From: Bifidobacterium gallicum DSM 20093 = LMG 11596
GTDB taxonomy: Bacteria; Actinomycetota; Actinomycetes; Actinomycetales; Bifidobacteriaceae
DNA length: 64,000 nucleotides
Assembly: GCF_000741205.1 (NCBI RefSeq)
Contig: NZ_JGYW01000008.1
Span: forward strand, 1-64,000
Reading direction: 5' to 3'
Part shown: one piece after another, positions 19,170 through 27,877 of the stretch
Layout: each line of letters begins with the position of its first letter
Position numbering within the stretch: the stretch's first letter is position 1
Program-made: the position numbers and the translations under genes
The notes under the pieces: model-generated
What the model was told of the DNA's origin: nothing
Databases searched by the model: none
The model's input: the letters and a program-made list of their open reading frames with translations, nothing else

Positions 19170-20168
19170 ATGGCGAAAGTGACGGTGCTCGGAGCCGGTG
19201 CATGGGGAACGGCGTTCGGGCAGGTATTGGCCGACGCGGGCAACGATGTGATGATGTGGGCCATTGAACCCGAAATTGTGGAAGCCATCGCGACCCAGCA
19301 CACGAATCCTGTGCGTTTGCCGTCGGTCAAGCAGCTGCCGGCCAACATGACGGCCACGGGCGATCGTGCCGAAGCTGTGAAGGGAGCCGACTACGTCGTC
19401 GTGGCGATCGCGGCCCAGCATGCGCGCGAGGCCCTCGAACCGTTCAAGGACCTGATTGAAGAGACGTCGGGCGTGGTGAGCCTGATGAAAGGCATTGAAC
19501 AGAGCACGGGCAAGCGCATGGACCAGGTTGTCAGCGAGGTGCTCGACCTACCGGCCAACCGCTTCCTGGCCGTGTCGGGACCGAACCTGAGCAAGCAGGT
19601 GGCCGCGCGCGAACCTGCGGCAACCGTTGTGGCGTGCGAAGAAATCGAAAACGCCAAAGCGTTCGCCAAGCTGTGCACGACCGACTATTTCCATGCGTTC
19701 GCAACGTACGACGTGATCGGGCTGGAACTGTGCGGATCGTTGAAGAACGTCGTGGCGCTGGCCGTCGGCATGGTGCACGGCGCGGGCTTTGGCGAGAACA
19801 CGGCGGCCATGGTCGAAACGCGTGGCCTGGCCGAAATCAAGGCCGTGGGCACGGCTGCGGGCGCAATGCCCGAAACGTTCAACGGGCTGGCCGGCGTGGG
19901 CGACCTGATCGCCACCTGCGGCTCGCCGCTGAGCCGCAACTATACGTTCGGCGCCAACCTTGGCAAGGGCTTGAGCGTCGAGGAAGCCACGAAGGTGTCG
20001 AACGGCGTGGCCGAGGGTGTGGCCACGGCGTCGGCTGTGGTGGAGCTCGGCAAGAAGTACCACGTGGACACGCCGCTGGCCAAGGCGATGCAGCATGTGC
20101 TGAACGACGGCATTTCGTGCGAACAGATGTTGGCGGAAATGCTGCCGAAGACGATGCTGACGGAGTAA
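19170..20168 (+). CDS. gpsA: Glycerol-3-phosphate dehydrogenase [NAD(P)+]
   Basis: 332 residues, family length. It makes sn-glycerol-3-phosphate for phospholipids from dihydroxyacetone phosphate. NAD(P) site VLGAGAWGTAFGQVLA is at the N-terminus, SGPNLSKQVA in the middle, and the substrate-domain signature FNGLAGVGDLIATC is near 245. ATG 19170 follows AAAAGGAG. The upstream open frame overlaps the previous gene and is not used. Confidence 0.96.
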   Translation: MAKVTVLGAGAWGTAFGQVLADAGNDVMMWAIEPEIVEAIATQHTNPVRLPSVKQLPANMTATGDRAEAVKGADYVVVAIAAQHAREALEPFKDLIEETSGVVSLMKGIEQSTGKRMDQVVSEVLDLPANRFLAVSGPNLSKQVAAREPAATVVACEEIENAKAFAKLCTTDYFHAFATYDVIGLELCGSLKNVVALAVGMVHGAGFGENTAAMVETRGLAEIKAVGTAAGAMPETFNGLAGVGDLIATCGSPLSRNYTFGANLGKGLSVEEATKVSNGVAEGVATASAVVELGKKYHVDTPLAKAMQHVLNDGISCEQMLAEMLPKTMLTE

Positions 20169-20226
20169 GGCCGGACGGGGTGCGGCGGCCGGTGCTGGCT
20201 GGGGCGGCCCTGTGAACAGCGTGACG

Positions 20227-20275
20227 GCGAGGCCCGTGGCTGCACGCCATAATGGTGTGTGGTTACGGGCCTCGC
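20227..20275 (+). terminator. Terminator after gpsA
   Basis: GCGAGGCCCGT pairs with ACGGGCCTCGC (11 bp) around a partly paired inner loop. No T-run. Confidence 0.6.
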
Positions 20276-20481
20276 GCTAGTGTAGTGCCTGAAGTTCGTT
20301 CCCGACCCGACCGGACGAACGGCCGGCGGAATTGAGCCGTTGACGGAGCTGAGCCGTTGATGGAGCCGAGCTGTAGGCGGAGCTGAGCCGTTGATGGAAT
20401 GCAACTGGTCGCGGAACGCAACTGTTGACGGAACTGAACTGTTGACGGAACCTAATCCCCAAATGGAGCAGTGAGCAGAGT
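20276..20481 (+). repeat. Degenerate tandem repeats upstream of ddl
   Basis: Between 20320 and 20460 a unit of about 18-20 bp recurs with drift, around GGAGCTGAGCCGTTGATGG and later GGAACTGAACTGTTGACGG. The 313-bp gap before ddl holds this and the gpsA terminator only. Confidence 0.55.
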
Positions 20482-21651
20482 ATGACCCAGACAAAGCAGC
20501 GTGTGGCGATCATGTATGGCGGCAAGGCCGATGAGCATTCAATTTCCTGCATTTCCACAGCGAGCGTGCTGCGTGCGTTGGATGCCGAACGATTCGAGCC
20601 CGTGCTGATCGGCATCACGCGCGATGGCGTGTGGATTGTGGATGGCGAGGACCCGCGTGCATGGGACCTGGCTGCCGGACTGCCGAGCGTGGAGCAGGTG
20701 CCGGGGTCCCGTCCGGTGGTGCTTGACATGAGCCAGGGCGGCGACGGATTCTACGCGCGCAATGCTGACGGCACGCTGGAATCGTTGGGCCATATCGATG
20801 TGGTGTTCCCCGTGCTGCATGGTCCCAATGGTGAGGACGGCACGATCCAGGGATTGTTCGAGATGCTCGGCGTGCCGTATGTGGGGTGTGGTGTGCTCGC
20901 GTCGGCTGCGAGTATGGACAAGCATTATACGAAAGTGCTGCTTGACAATGCGGGCATTGCCGTGGCCAACGGCATCACGCTCGACACGCGTGCGTTTGAT
21001 GCCGACACGCAGTTTGCCGCCCAAGGTGAGACGCTGCTGAACATGGTCGAGGAAGCCGGACTGCAGTATCCGCTGTTTGTCAAGCCGTCGCGCGCCGGAT
21101 CGAGTTTCGGTGTGACGAAGGTGGACCGTGCGGGCGATGCCGTGTCCGGGGCCGCGCAATTGGCCGCCGCCGTGTATGAGGCCGCGCAGCATGATTGGCG
21201 AGTGCTTGTTGAGCAAGGTGTGGACGCGCGCGAAATTGAATGCGCCGTACTGTGCCCTGTGGCCGGACAGCCTGTGCAAGCGAGTCTGCCTGGCGAAATT
21301 GTGCTCGACCGCCGTGCCGAGGGTGACGACCAGTTCTACGATTTTGACAGCAAATACATGGATAAGCAGGCCAGCCATGTGGAAGTGCCCGCGCATTTGC
21401 CCGAGGACGTGCTTGAACGCGTGCGCGAAACGGCGATCAAGGCGTTCAAGGCAGTCGACGGTATGGGCTTGAGCCGTGTGGATTCGTTTGTGACGGCTGA
21501 TGGCGATGTGATTGTCAACGAAATCAACACGATGCCGGGCTTCACGTCGATCAGCATGTATCCCAAGGCGTGGGAGGCCAGCGGTTTGCCGTATGGCGAG
21601 CTGATCACGACGCTGATTGAAGGTGCAATCGAGAGTGGGGCGCAGCGCTGA
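20482..21651 (+). CDS. ddl: D-alanine--D-alanine ligase
   Basis: 389 residues, at the upper end of the family. Makes the D-Ala-D-Ala dipeptide of peptidoglycan with ATP. Start VAIMYGGKADEHSISCISTASVL is the family N-terminus; ATP-grasp motifs include PLFVKPSRAGSSFGVTKV near 195 and the metal-binding VNEINTMPGFTSISMYPK near 345. The ribosome site before ATG 20482 is weak (GAGCAGAG). It follows gpsA as in other actinobacteria. Confidence 0.95.
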   Translation: MTQTKQRVAIMYGGKADEHSISCISTASVLRALDAERFEPVLIGITRDGVWIVDGEDPRAWDLAAGLPSVEQVPGSRPVVLDMSQGGDGFYARNADGTLESLGHIDVVFPVLHGPNGEDGTIQGLFEMLGVPYVGCGVLASAASMDKHYTKVLLDNAGIAVANGITLDTRAFDADTQFAAQGETLLNMVEEAGLQYPLFVKPSRAGSSFGVTKVDRAGDAVSGAAQLAAAVYEAAQHDWRVLVEQGVDAREIECAVLCPVAGQPVQASLPGEIVLDRRAEGDDQFYDFDSKYMDKQASHVEVPAHLPEDVLERVRETAIKAFKAVDGMGLSRVDSFVTADGDVIVNEINTMPGFTSISMYPKAWEASGLPYGELITTLIEGAIESGAQR

Positions 21652-21872
21652 AGCTGAGTGAGGCTGTACTGCGGCTGTAGTGAGAAAGTTTCGTAAGTTT
21701 CGGGGGCGTGCGCGTAAACTGGCACGGTATTGCTGTTGATGGGGCAGTGGCGTGACGCTGTATTGGTGATGAATCGGCGACGGACCGGTGACGGGGCGTC
21801 GTGAGTATTGTCACTGTCCACAACGGCTGGGCAATCATACAGTTGATTGCAGATACTGTGAAGGAGCAGAAC

Positions 21873-22304
21873 GTGACCGCACCAAATTACAACCCGAACA
21901 ATGGACCCTCCTACGGCCAACCGCAGCAGCCTCAGCCGCAGTATGGTGAGCAGCCGGCGTATGGCGCACCAGCGCCGCAGGCCCCGAACCCGTATGCACA
22001 GAACGCCTACCAGCAGCAGCCGGCAGGGCAGACGGGCTATTACAATCAATCGGCCTATCAGCAGTCCTATACGCAAGAGAAGTACAACGGTTTGGCCATT
22101 GCCGGATTCGTGTGCTCGTTCCTGTTCCCGCTCATTGGTCTGATCCTGAGCATCATTGGTTTGAACCAGATCAACAAGAACGGCGGCAAGGGCAAGGGCC
22201 TGGCCATTGCAGGCATCATCATCTCGATTGTATTTATGGTGCTCAGCGTGATTGGGACCATGTCGGGCTTCAGTTATGCCCTTCTTAGTTCATTGAATAG
22301 CTGA
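21873..22304 (+). CDS. DUF4190-type membrane protein with Gln/Pro/Tyr-rich N-terminus
   Basis: 143 residues. The first 65 are rich in Q, P, Y and N (PNNGPSYGQPQQPQPQYGEQ), then come two transmembrane helices (LAIAGFVCSFLFPLIGLILSI and LAIAGIIISIVFMVLSVIG) around a GLNQINKNGGKGKG loop, typical of DUF4190. Function is unknown. GTG 21873 follows AAGGAGC. It is directly upstream of another membrane protein with the same kind of N-terminal tail. Confidence 0.75.
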   Translation: MTAPNYNPNNGPSYGQPQQPQPQYGEQPAYGAPAPQAPNPYAQNAYQQQPAGQTGYYNQSAYQQSYTQEKYNGLAIAGFVCSFLFPLIGLILSIIGLNQINKNGGKGKGLAIAGIIISIVFMVLSVIGTMSGFSYALLSSLNS

Positions 22305-22349
22305 CAATTACCGGACCACTTCAGGTTTTTAGGATTACCCAAGGTTTAT

Positions 22350-24056
22350 ATGATGGCACAGCCCACGCCGCAGCAACCTATGCCTCAGCCCACGCCGCAG
22401 CAAAGTCTGCCTGCGGCGTCCGGCGCTGGACAACCCCTTCAGCCAGCTCAGGGCCCGCAGCCCACGCAACCAGCCCAGCCTTTCCAGCCGGCTCAACCTG
22501 TGCAATTTGGGCAGCCAACCCAATTTGGGCAGCCAACCCAATTTGGCCAGCCAATGCAGACTCAGCAGCCGATGCCCGAGCAGTTCCCAGCTCAACCGAT
22601 AGCTACGCAACCCATGCCAGCAGCCCAGTTTGCCCAGCCTTACGGAACTTCCCAGCAGTGTAATCCGGCTCAGTCTTACGGAATTTCTCAGCCATTCGGC
22701 CACGCTCAGCAATTTGGCCCGGCTCAGCAGTTTGACGCTGCTCAGCAGTTCAGTCAAGCTCAGCAGGTCGGCCAACCATTGCCGAACCAACCGATGGCTC
22801 CAATCTCGCCGTCAATCTCACCCTCAGTAGATGCGATGGACGCTGGCATGCCACCGGTCTCCTACGGGCAACCGCAGCTGACCTATCAGCCCCAGTTCCA
22901 GCCTCAATCTCAATCTCAGCCAGTTTGCCAACCCCAGCCTCAACTCCGGCCGTCCGCGCAATTCGCGCCCCAAAGCACGCCCCAATTCGCGCACGCATAC
23001 CCCCAGACAGCTCCGGCTGTCCAGGTTCCAGCGGCTCAGGGTGCTCCGGTTGTTCCATCCGCTCCGGCCATTCAGACCGCTGCACCCGCCCAACTTCCGC
23101 CCGGCCCGCAGGTCGCCTATCCCGCGTGGGTCGACCCGCTGCGGCTCGTGGCGGCCAAAGCATGCTACAACCGTGTGGCCTTGGGTGCCGTGGTCATGCT
23201 GCTGACGTTCCAGGTTATCGTCACGGGCGCCATCCTGGCTTTGAACGCCGCGCACGCGGATCTTGACAATATTTGGCTGACAATGTTCCTGCAGGACTTT
23301 GTGCTGTATTTGATCGCGATGCCGCTGGGTTTGCTGACGATGCGCTCTGCCAAACCCGTGCCGACGCAACAATTTTCCATGACTCCGGGCCGTTTTTGCC
23401 TATTGTTGCTCATGTGTTTGCCGATCATGTACGGCGGCAATATCATCGGCATTGTGCTTGCCGGGCTCGTCTCGGGCGGCAAGGCATCGAACTCATTGGA
23501 GACCACGTTCTCGCAAAGCGTCTGGGCCAATCTTGTGTTCACTGTGATTGCCGCGCCTCTGATGGAGGAGTGGTTCTTCCGCAAGCAGGTCATCTCGCGT
23601 TTGCGCCGGTTTGGCGAGAAACCCGCGATTTTGATTTCCGCGATTATTTTTGGTATGGGCCACGCCAACATCTATCAGTTCTTCTACGCGTTCGGTCTGG
23701 GACTGTTGTGGGGCTGGATTTACATGCGCACGAGCCGTTTGCGCTACACAATCGCGATGCACATGTTCGTCAACCTCAACGGCAGCATCCTCAGTTCGTG
23801 GGCTGCCGAGGCCACGGAACGCAAGGACGTGTGGGCGGCCATCGGCACGATGTATCTGCTGCTCATGATGGGTGGCGCAATCGCCGGTTTGGTATTGCTC
23901 ATCGTCAAACGCAGCATGTTCATTTTCTACACGGCTCCTGAACAGCTGCCGAAGGGTCAAGCCGGTCCCGTCGCGTTCGGCAACGTCGGCATGATCATGT
24001 TCATTGTGGTCGCCGTGCTGTTGACGGCACTTTCAATCATCTCTCAAATGAGTTAA
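22350..24056 (+). CDS. CPBP-family intramembrane metalloprotease with long Gln/Pro-rich tail
   Basis: 568 residues. About 250 N-terminal residues are Q/P/F-rich and disordered, with repeats such as QFGQPTQFGQPTQFGQPMQ. The rest is a polytopic membrane domain with the CPBP/Abi (Rce1-like) motifs EEWFFRKQ, FGMGHANIYQF and HMFVNLNG, the glutamate and histidine metal ligands. Such proteins process membrane proteins or peptides, often for bacteriocin immunity. Start ATG 22350 or 22353 after AAGG. It lies 45 bp after the DUF4190 gene, so they are probably one operon. Confidence 0.85.
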   Translation: MMAQPTPQQPMPQPTPQQSLPAASGAGQPLQPAQGPQPTQPAQPFQPAQPVQFGQPTQFGQPTQFGQPMQTQQPMPEQFPAQPIATQPMPAAQFAQPYGTSQQCNPAQSYGISQPFGHAQQFGPAQQFDAAQQFSQAQQVGQPLPNQPMAPISPSISPSVDAMDAGMPPVSYGQPQLTYQPQFQPQSQSQPVCQPQPQLRPSAQFAPQSTPQFAHAYPQTAPAVQVPAAQGAPVVPSAPAIQTAAPAQLPPGPQVAYPAWVDPLRLVAAKACYNRVALGAVVMLLTFQVIVTGAILALNAAHADLDNIWLTMFLQDFVLYLIAMPLGLLTMRSAKPVPTQQFSMTPGRFCLLLLMCLPIMYGGNIIGIVLAGLVSGGKASNSLETTFSQSVWANLVFTVIAAPLMEEWFFRKQVISRLRRFGEKPAILISAIIFGMGHANIYQFFYAFGLGLLWGWIYMRTSRLRYTIAMHMFVNLNGSILSSWAAEATERKDVWAAIGTMYLLLMMGGAIAGLVLLIVKRSMFIFYTAPEQLPKGQAGPVAFGNVGMIMFIVVAVLLTALSIISQMS

Positions 24057-24086
24057 TTATTATTTCCGCAGCAGCACCCAATCCTC

Positions 24087-24145
24087 CAACCACTTCGCCC
24101 CGTCTGACACGAATCTACGGGTCGAAGTGGTTGTTATTTTTCTTG
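24087..24145 (+). terminator. Terminator after CPBP protease gene
   Basis: CAACCACTTCG (24087-24097) pairs with CGAAGTGGTTG (24123-24133), with inner CCCGT/ACGGG pairing, followed by TTATTTTTCTT. Confidence 0.82.
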
Positions 24146-24460
24146 GCCTGTTCAGCAAGCCAGTTCAATCTGTTCACGGCGGCTTTCTTCGCGGTGTATT
24201 ACGTGTTCGTCGTGCGCATGCTGAACATGGATGCCGCGCAGGTCGGCCGAGCGCATCATGGCGTTGGCTGCCGAACCTGCCGGCGCACTTGTGGGCGGTT
24301 GGCTCGCCGACGTCATCAACCCCGGCTAGGTATTGGCCGGCTGCGCGCTAGGCATGGCCGTCTCCGTCCTCTGGACCCTAGGCCCCGCCTCCCGCTCCCT
24401 CCTCACCTCCGACACCCCCGAATGGCATCGATTCCGCGCGAATATCCCCCTGTTTCGGTC
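24131..24460 (+). pseudogene. Decayed MFS-transporter remnant
   Basis: The first frame reads FFLACSASQFNLFTAAFFAV and on to MLNMDAAQVG. Near 24248 similarity moves to another frame, ALAAEPAGALVGGWLADVIN, which meets a TAG, and then continues as VLAGCALGMAVSVLWTLGP. Two hydrophobic helices with a loop of G-G-x-x-A-D-x-x type look like the start of an MFS protein. One frameshift, one nonsense codon and the missing C-terminal part mean it cannot be expressed as a transporter. The terminator hairpin of the previous gene runs into its start. Confidence 0.6.
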
Positions 24461-24498
24461 CGGGACGTGCCGCCCCAACCATCAACTTCGGCGAAGGT

Positions 24499-24695
24499 GT
24501 ATCTTTCCTGACCAGCTTGGTTAGGAAAGATACGGTTCTGGGCTGGAAGTTGCGTCTTTCCGGACCGGCCTGGTCAGGAAAACCGCATTTTTGGGCTGGA
24601 AACTGCGTTTCTTCTAACCAGAGTGGTCAGGAAAACTGCAGTTTTGCTCAAACCCGTATCGTCGTTGTACCTGCGTGGTACAGAAAACGATACGG
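24499..24695 (+). repeat. 53-bp palindromic array, four units
   Basis: Cores TGACCANNNTGGTCA or variants are centred at 24516, 24569, 24622 and 24674 (steps 53, 53, 52). The last unit carries the GTACC/GGTAC version with outer arms CCGTATCG/CGATACGG. Lies between the MFS remnant and the convergent mscS gene. Confidence 0.9.
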
Positions 24696-24798
24696 ATTCG
24701 CCGGCATCAACCGTTGCGCTCGCCGATCGCCCCGTTCGAAGCCCATCGACTGACTGCTGACCCCACCTTGGGTGGGGTCGGTTCAGGTGTAAGGATTG

Positions 24799-25611
24799 TT
24801 ATTTCTGGGGTTGCGCGGTGGCCGTTGTGTCGGCTTGGATGTTTTGCTCAATAAGGCTGCAATGCGCGATGGCGCGCGTTACGCTGTCGGCCAGTGAGCT
24901 CAGTTGCACGCCTTGCTTGGCCAATGCGTAAATCTCGCCGGTGATGCCGTAGGGCGACAATCCCGTGAACTTTACAATTGGAGCCATCGCCATATCGAGA
25001 TATTGCGCGCTGCGCTGCTCCACAAGATCGGCTAATTCCTTGCTGAGCTTGTCGGGATCGGTGCCTGATTTGGCCGTGAATGGCACTTTCACCAAGCCTT
25101 CGGTGGTGGGATTGAGCTTCTCGATCGCCGATGTGCTAAGCACGGAGTTCGGTACGAGCACCGTATTGCCCGATCGCGAGCGCACAATCGTTTGACGCCA
25201 TGTGATGTCTTCCACAACGCCTGTGGTGCCCGAAATCGTGACCACGTCTCCAGGCTGGATCACGTGGCCGACCATCAGGTCGAAGCCGGACACAATGTTC
25301 GCAATCCAGTCTTTGAGGCCGAGTGACAGTGCCAAACCGCCGATTCCCAACGCGGTGAACACGGTGGTCGGGCTAACGCCGAACACGGGTTGCAGTACGG
25401 CTGTGGCTGCTAACGTCCAGATTAGGATGCGTACAATGTTGACGAACAACGAGACGTTGGGCACACCCGTTTTGGCCAATGCTCGCTGCATGATGCGCGT
25501 AATGGTACGCGCAAGCAGCAATGCGAGCAAAAATACGACGACAAGCCAAATGATCTTGCCCGTATTGTTATGGAAGAAATCGGAAACGTTGTGCAGCAGC
25601 GCGTCAGGCAT
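24799..25611 (-). CDS. mscS: Small-conductance mechanosensitive channel (MscS family)
   Basis: 270 residues with one N-terminal helix (IIWLVVVFLLALLLARTI), a second (VSLFVNIVRILIWTLAATAVL) and the pore-lining helix region TALGIGGLALSLGLKDWIANIVSG, followed by the beta domain (IQPGDVVTISGTTGVVEDI). It would release solutes on osmotic down-shock. ATG 25611 overlaps the end of the TetR gene by 8 nt (ATGCCTGA), so translation is coupled; the frame further upstream is only the other gene's shadow. Confidence 0.93.
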   Translation of the reverse strand: MPDALLHNVSDFFHNNTGKIIWLVVVFLLALLLARTITRIMQRALAKTGVPNVSLFVNIVRILIWTLAATAVLQPVFGVSPTTVFTALGIGGLALSLGLKDWIANIVSGFDLMVGHVIQPGDVVTISGTTGVVEDITWRQTIVRSRSGNTVLVPNSVLSTSAIEKLNPTTEGLVKVPFTAKSGTDPDKLSKELADLVEQRSAQYLDMAMAPIVKFTGLSPYGITGEIYALAKQGVQLSSLADSVTRAIAHCSLIEQNIQADTTATAQPQK

Positions 25612-26287
25612 AGGCGGGGGCGGCCAGTGAGGCGGTGATGTAGTTGGGCAGCGGGCGTTCCGTGGCGAATGCGCGACGCCAGTATGTGCGCAGGCTCTCT
25701 TTGGACATGGCCATGTACAAGCCCATGACGAGCATTGCCGTGTCTTCGTCCATGAGTTCCTCAACGCTGATATCGCCGTCGATCGCCGCCCAATCCTGCA
25801 GGATCGAGATCAGGCCGCCGACTGAGAAATTGATCAGCATGCTGGTGCGCTTGTCGATCGTTTCGGGGTCGAGGTCGAGCAGGCTTATGAATGTCAGGCG
25901 CATGAAGTCGCGCAGCGACTCGCGCAATTCAGGCGCGCTGTTCGATCCTGTCAACAAGGCCAAACGGTCGATGCGGCGGCGTTGTTCGGGCTGTTCGAGC
26001 AGGCTGGTGCAGTAGAAGCGCCATTCGGTTTCGGGGCGCAAATGCATGTGGGCCTGTGGTGTGGCTGGACGGGGTATGTTCTCTACTTCGCGCAAAATGG
26101 CGGCGTCGGCCAGTTCGGGCAGTCCAGAGAAGTGGTAATAGAACGAATTGCGGTTCACGTCGGCCATGCGCACCACATCGGTTACGGTAATCCTATGGTA
26201 TTCGCGGTCGGCCAACAGCTCCCAGAAAGCGTTCTCCATCCTCTCCTTGGCAGGGAGCATGTGGGAATCGCGACGTGGTCTTGGCAT
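25604..26287 (-). CDS. TetR-family transcription regulator
   Basis: 227 residues. Helix-turn-helix near residues 25-60 (ITVTDVVRMADVNRNSFYYHFSG), then a helical ligand domain. ATG 26287 follows AAAAGGAG. It overlaps mscS, so it probably controls its own operon including the channel; a TetR-mscS pair is uncommon for osmotic channels and suggests a ligand-controlled expression (inference). Confidence 0.88.
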   Translation of the reverse strand: MPRPRRDSHMLPAKERMENAFWELLADREYHRITVTDVVRMADVNRNSFYYHFSGLPELADAAILREVENIPRPATPQAHMHLRPETEWRFYCTSLLEQPEQRRRIDRLALLTGSNSAPELRESLRDFMRLTFISLLDLDPETIDKRTSMLINFSVGGLISILQDWAAIDGDISVEELMDEDTAMLVMGLYMAMSKESLRTYWRRAFATERPLPNYITASLAAPAYA

Positions 26288-26391
26288 CAGTTTCTCCTTT
26301 TGAGACCAGTTTACTGGGCAATGTGCTATCAGCTGTTGGCGATGCTATGCGACTGTGAGCCAACCTGTTGACAAGCGTTGTTTCATCGTGG

Positions 26392-26435
26392 CATCATGCA
26401 TGGCTATGCAAATTATTGCATAGCCATGCATGATG
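26392..26435. terminator. Perfect 20-bp-arm inverted repeat
   Basis: Arms 26392-26411 and 26416-26435 are exact reverse complements (CATCATGCATGGCTATGCAA with loop ATTA). It lies after the stop of the hydrolase gene and upstream of the TetR gene, both on the minus strand. There is no T-run, so it may be terminator, operator or both. Confidence 0.7.
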
Positions 26436-26451
26436 GTGTGTAAGGCACTGA

Positions 26452-27672
26452 TTACTCTGCGCCAGCTGATCGGTTCACGTCGGGATTGTGGGAGAGCGCA
26501 GCGCCCATGATCATGCCCATGACTTGCATAATTACCTTGCGTTGATCGCTATCCAACCCCACGAATTCCGAGAGCATGTCGGGTATCTGACCCAATCCGC
26601 TTGTGGCGATTTGTGATGGTCGCTCATGGCCTGAAGCTTCCAATACGCGGAACAATGCGGCGACTCCGCGCTCGATGCGTTCGGGCGGATTGGTGTCGAG
26701 CCAATGGTTCATGTCTGCATAAAACTGCTGGGATTTGGGGGAGAGCTCAGGTACTGTGTCAAATTGGTCTCCCTTGGTCAGCCAATTGAATCCGGAATGC
26801 TGCATGATGCCATCCACATTTGATTTGACGATGATGTGGTGTTCGCGTTGTGGCATTGTCATCAGCAGGCCAATGATTGACGAGTCAGGCATGACCTTCG
26901 TGATGCGGTCGACGATTGCGGCATACTCTTTGCTCGATGCCACACCTGAGGGGAATCCTGGGCCGTCCATCGAGAAAATGCGTTGGATGCGGTCCTGGAT
27001 GCGTTCTTCCACATTCATCGCCGCATACACGGCCAGGTTGCCGCCTTTGGAATGGCCCGTGAGCATGATTGGACCGTCCCACAATTGCGCCACACGACGT
27101 AAATAGTCGGCCGCCATGCGTTGCGCCGGCACGGGATAGGCGTAGGACATGTCAAAATCTTCGCGCCATCCCACGAGCGTGTCATCAGTGCCACGGTATC
27201 CGATCACCAACGTCCCGTCAGGAAGCTTGTAGGTGATTGCCGCGAATTGTGTGGCCTGGTCGGTGCGGAATCGCACTTGGGCCGCATTGAGTTCAGAAGA
27301 GCTGAACCGTGGATTGCCTGCGAGTGTGCGATAAAACGCTTCGGTCACTTTCCCAGGCACGAACGACGGTTCGGTGGTCGGCGCTTCCTCACCGTCGGCA
27401 ACAGGGTGGAATTGCGCCATGTCGCGGATCTTGACGCCGTTGTAAGGCACTTGGGCTATGGCGTGGGTGGAAGCCAGCGGATGCTTCCAATCAAACTGTT
27501 TGAGACGCTTGGCCAACGTGCCATAACGTTCTTCGAGCTCGTCGAGTGTGGGGATTTCGTCGGGAATCGGACAATAGGCCAACATGGCGTATACGAGCGC
27601 GTCCACTTCATTGAACGGTACGACGCTGAAATCCTGGGTTTCCGTCTGCACGTAATCCGTGACGGTCCCCAT
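26452..27672 (-). CDS. DUF2974/Mbeg1-like alpha/beta hydrolase
   Basis: 406 residues. The nucleophile elbow is LTGHSKGGNLAVYAAM, and IFSMDGPGFP a little later is typical of the Mbeg1-like lipase family. The N-terminal part has VIGYRGTDDTLVGWREDFDMSY, the region seen in class 3 lipases. No signal peptide, so it acts inside the cell; substrate unknown. ATG 27672 follows AAGGAGGCG. Divergent from the CmpB-like gene. Confidence 0.82.
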   Translation of the reverse strand: MGTVTDYVQTETQDFSVVPFNEVDALVYAMLAYCPIPDEIPTLDELEERYGTLAKRLKQFDWKHPLASTHAIAQVPYNGVKIRDMAQFHPVADGEEAPTTEPSFVPGKVTEAFYRTLAGNPRFSSSELNAAQVRFRTDQATQFAAITYKLPDGTLVIGYRGTDDTLVGWREDFDMSYAYPVPAQRMAADYLRRVAQLWDGPIMLTGHSKGGNLAVYAAMNVEERIQDRIQRIFSMDGPGFPSGVASSKEYAAIVDRITKVMPDSSIIGLLMTMPQREHHIIVKSNVDGIMQHSGFNWLTKGDQFDTVPELSPKSQQFYADMNHWLDTNPPERIERGVAALFRVLEASGHERPSQIATSGLGQIPDMLSEFVGLDSDQRKVIMQVMGMIMGAALSHNPDVNRSAGAE

Positions 27673-27877
27673 AACGCCTCCTTCTCGTGCCATACGAATG
27701 CAAGTCATGGTAAAAGAACAAGCTTGGAATATAGGCAAAGAATTGTCTAACAAACTGATGATTCACCATCTGCGAAATGATGTGTTCTTGACCAATCGAA
27801 CAAGACGCATCGGGTCGTGTGTCGCCCGATACAGCCCAGGTTGGCGCGATGTCGGACGTGTCAGTCACAGTGGTCAA

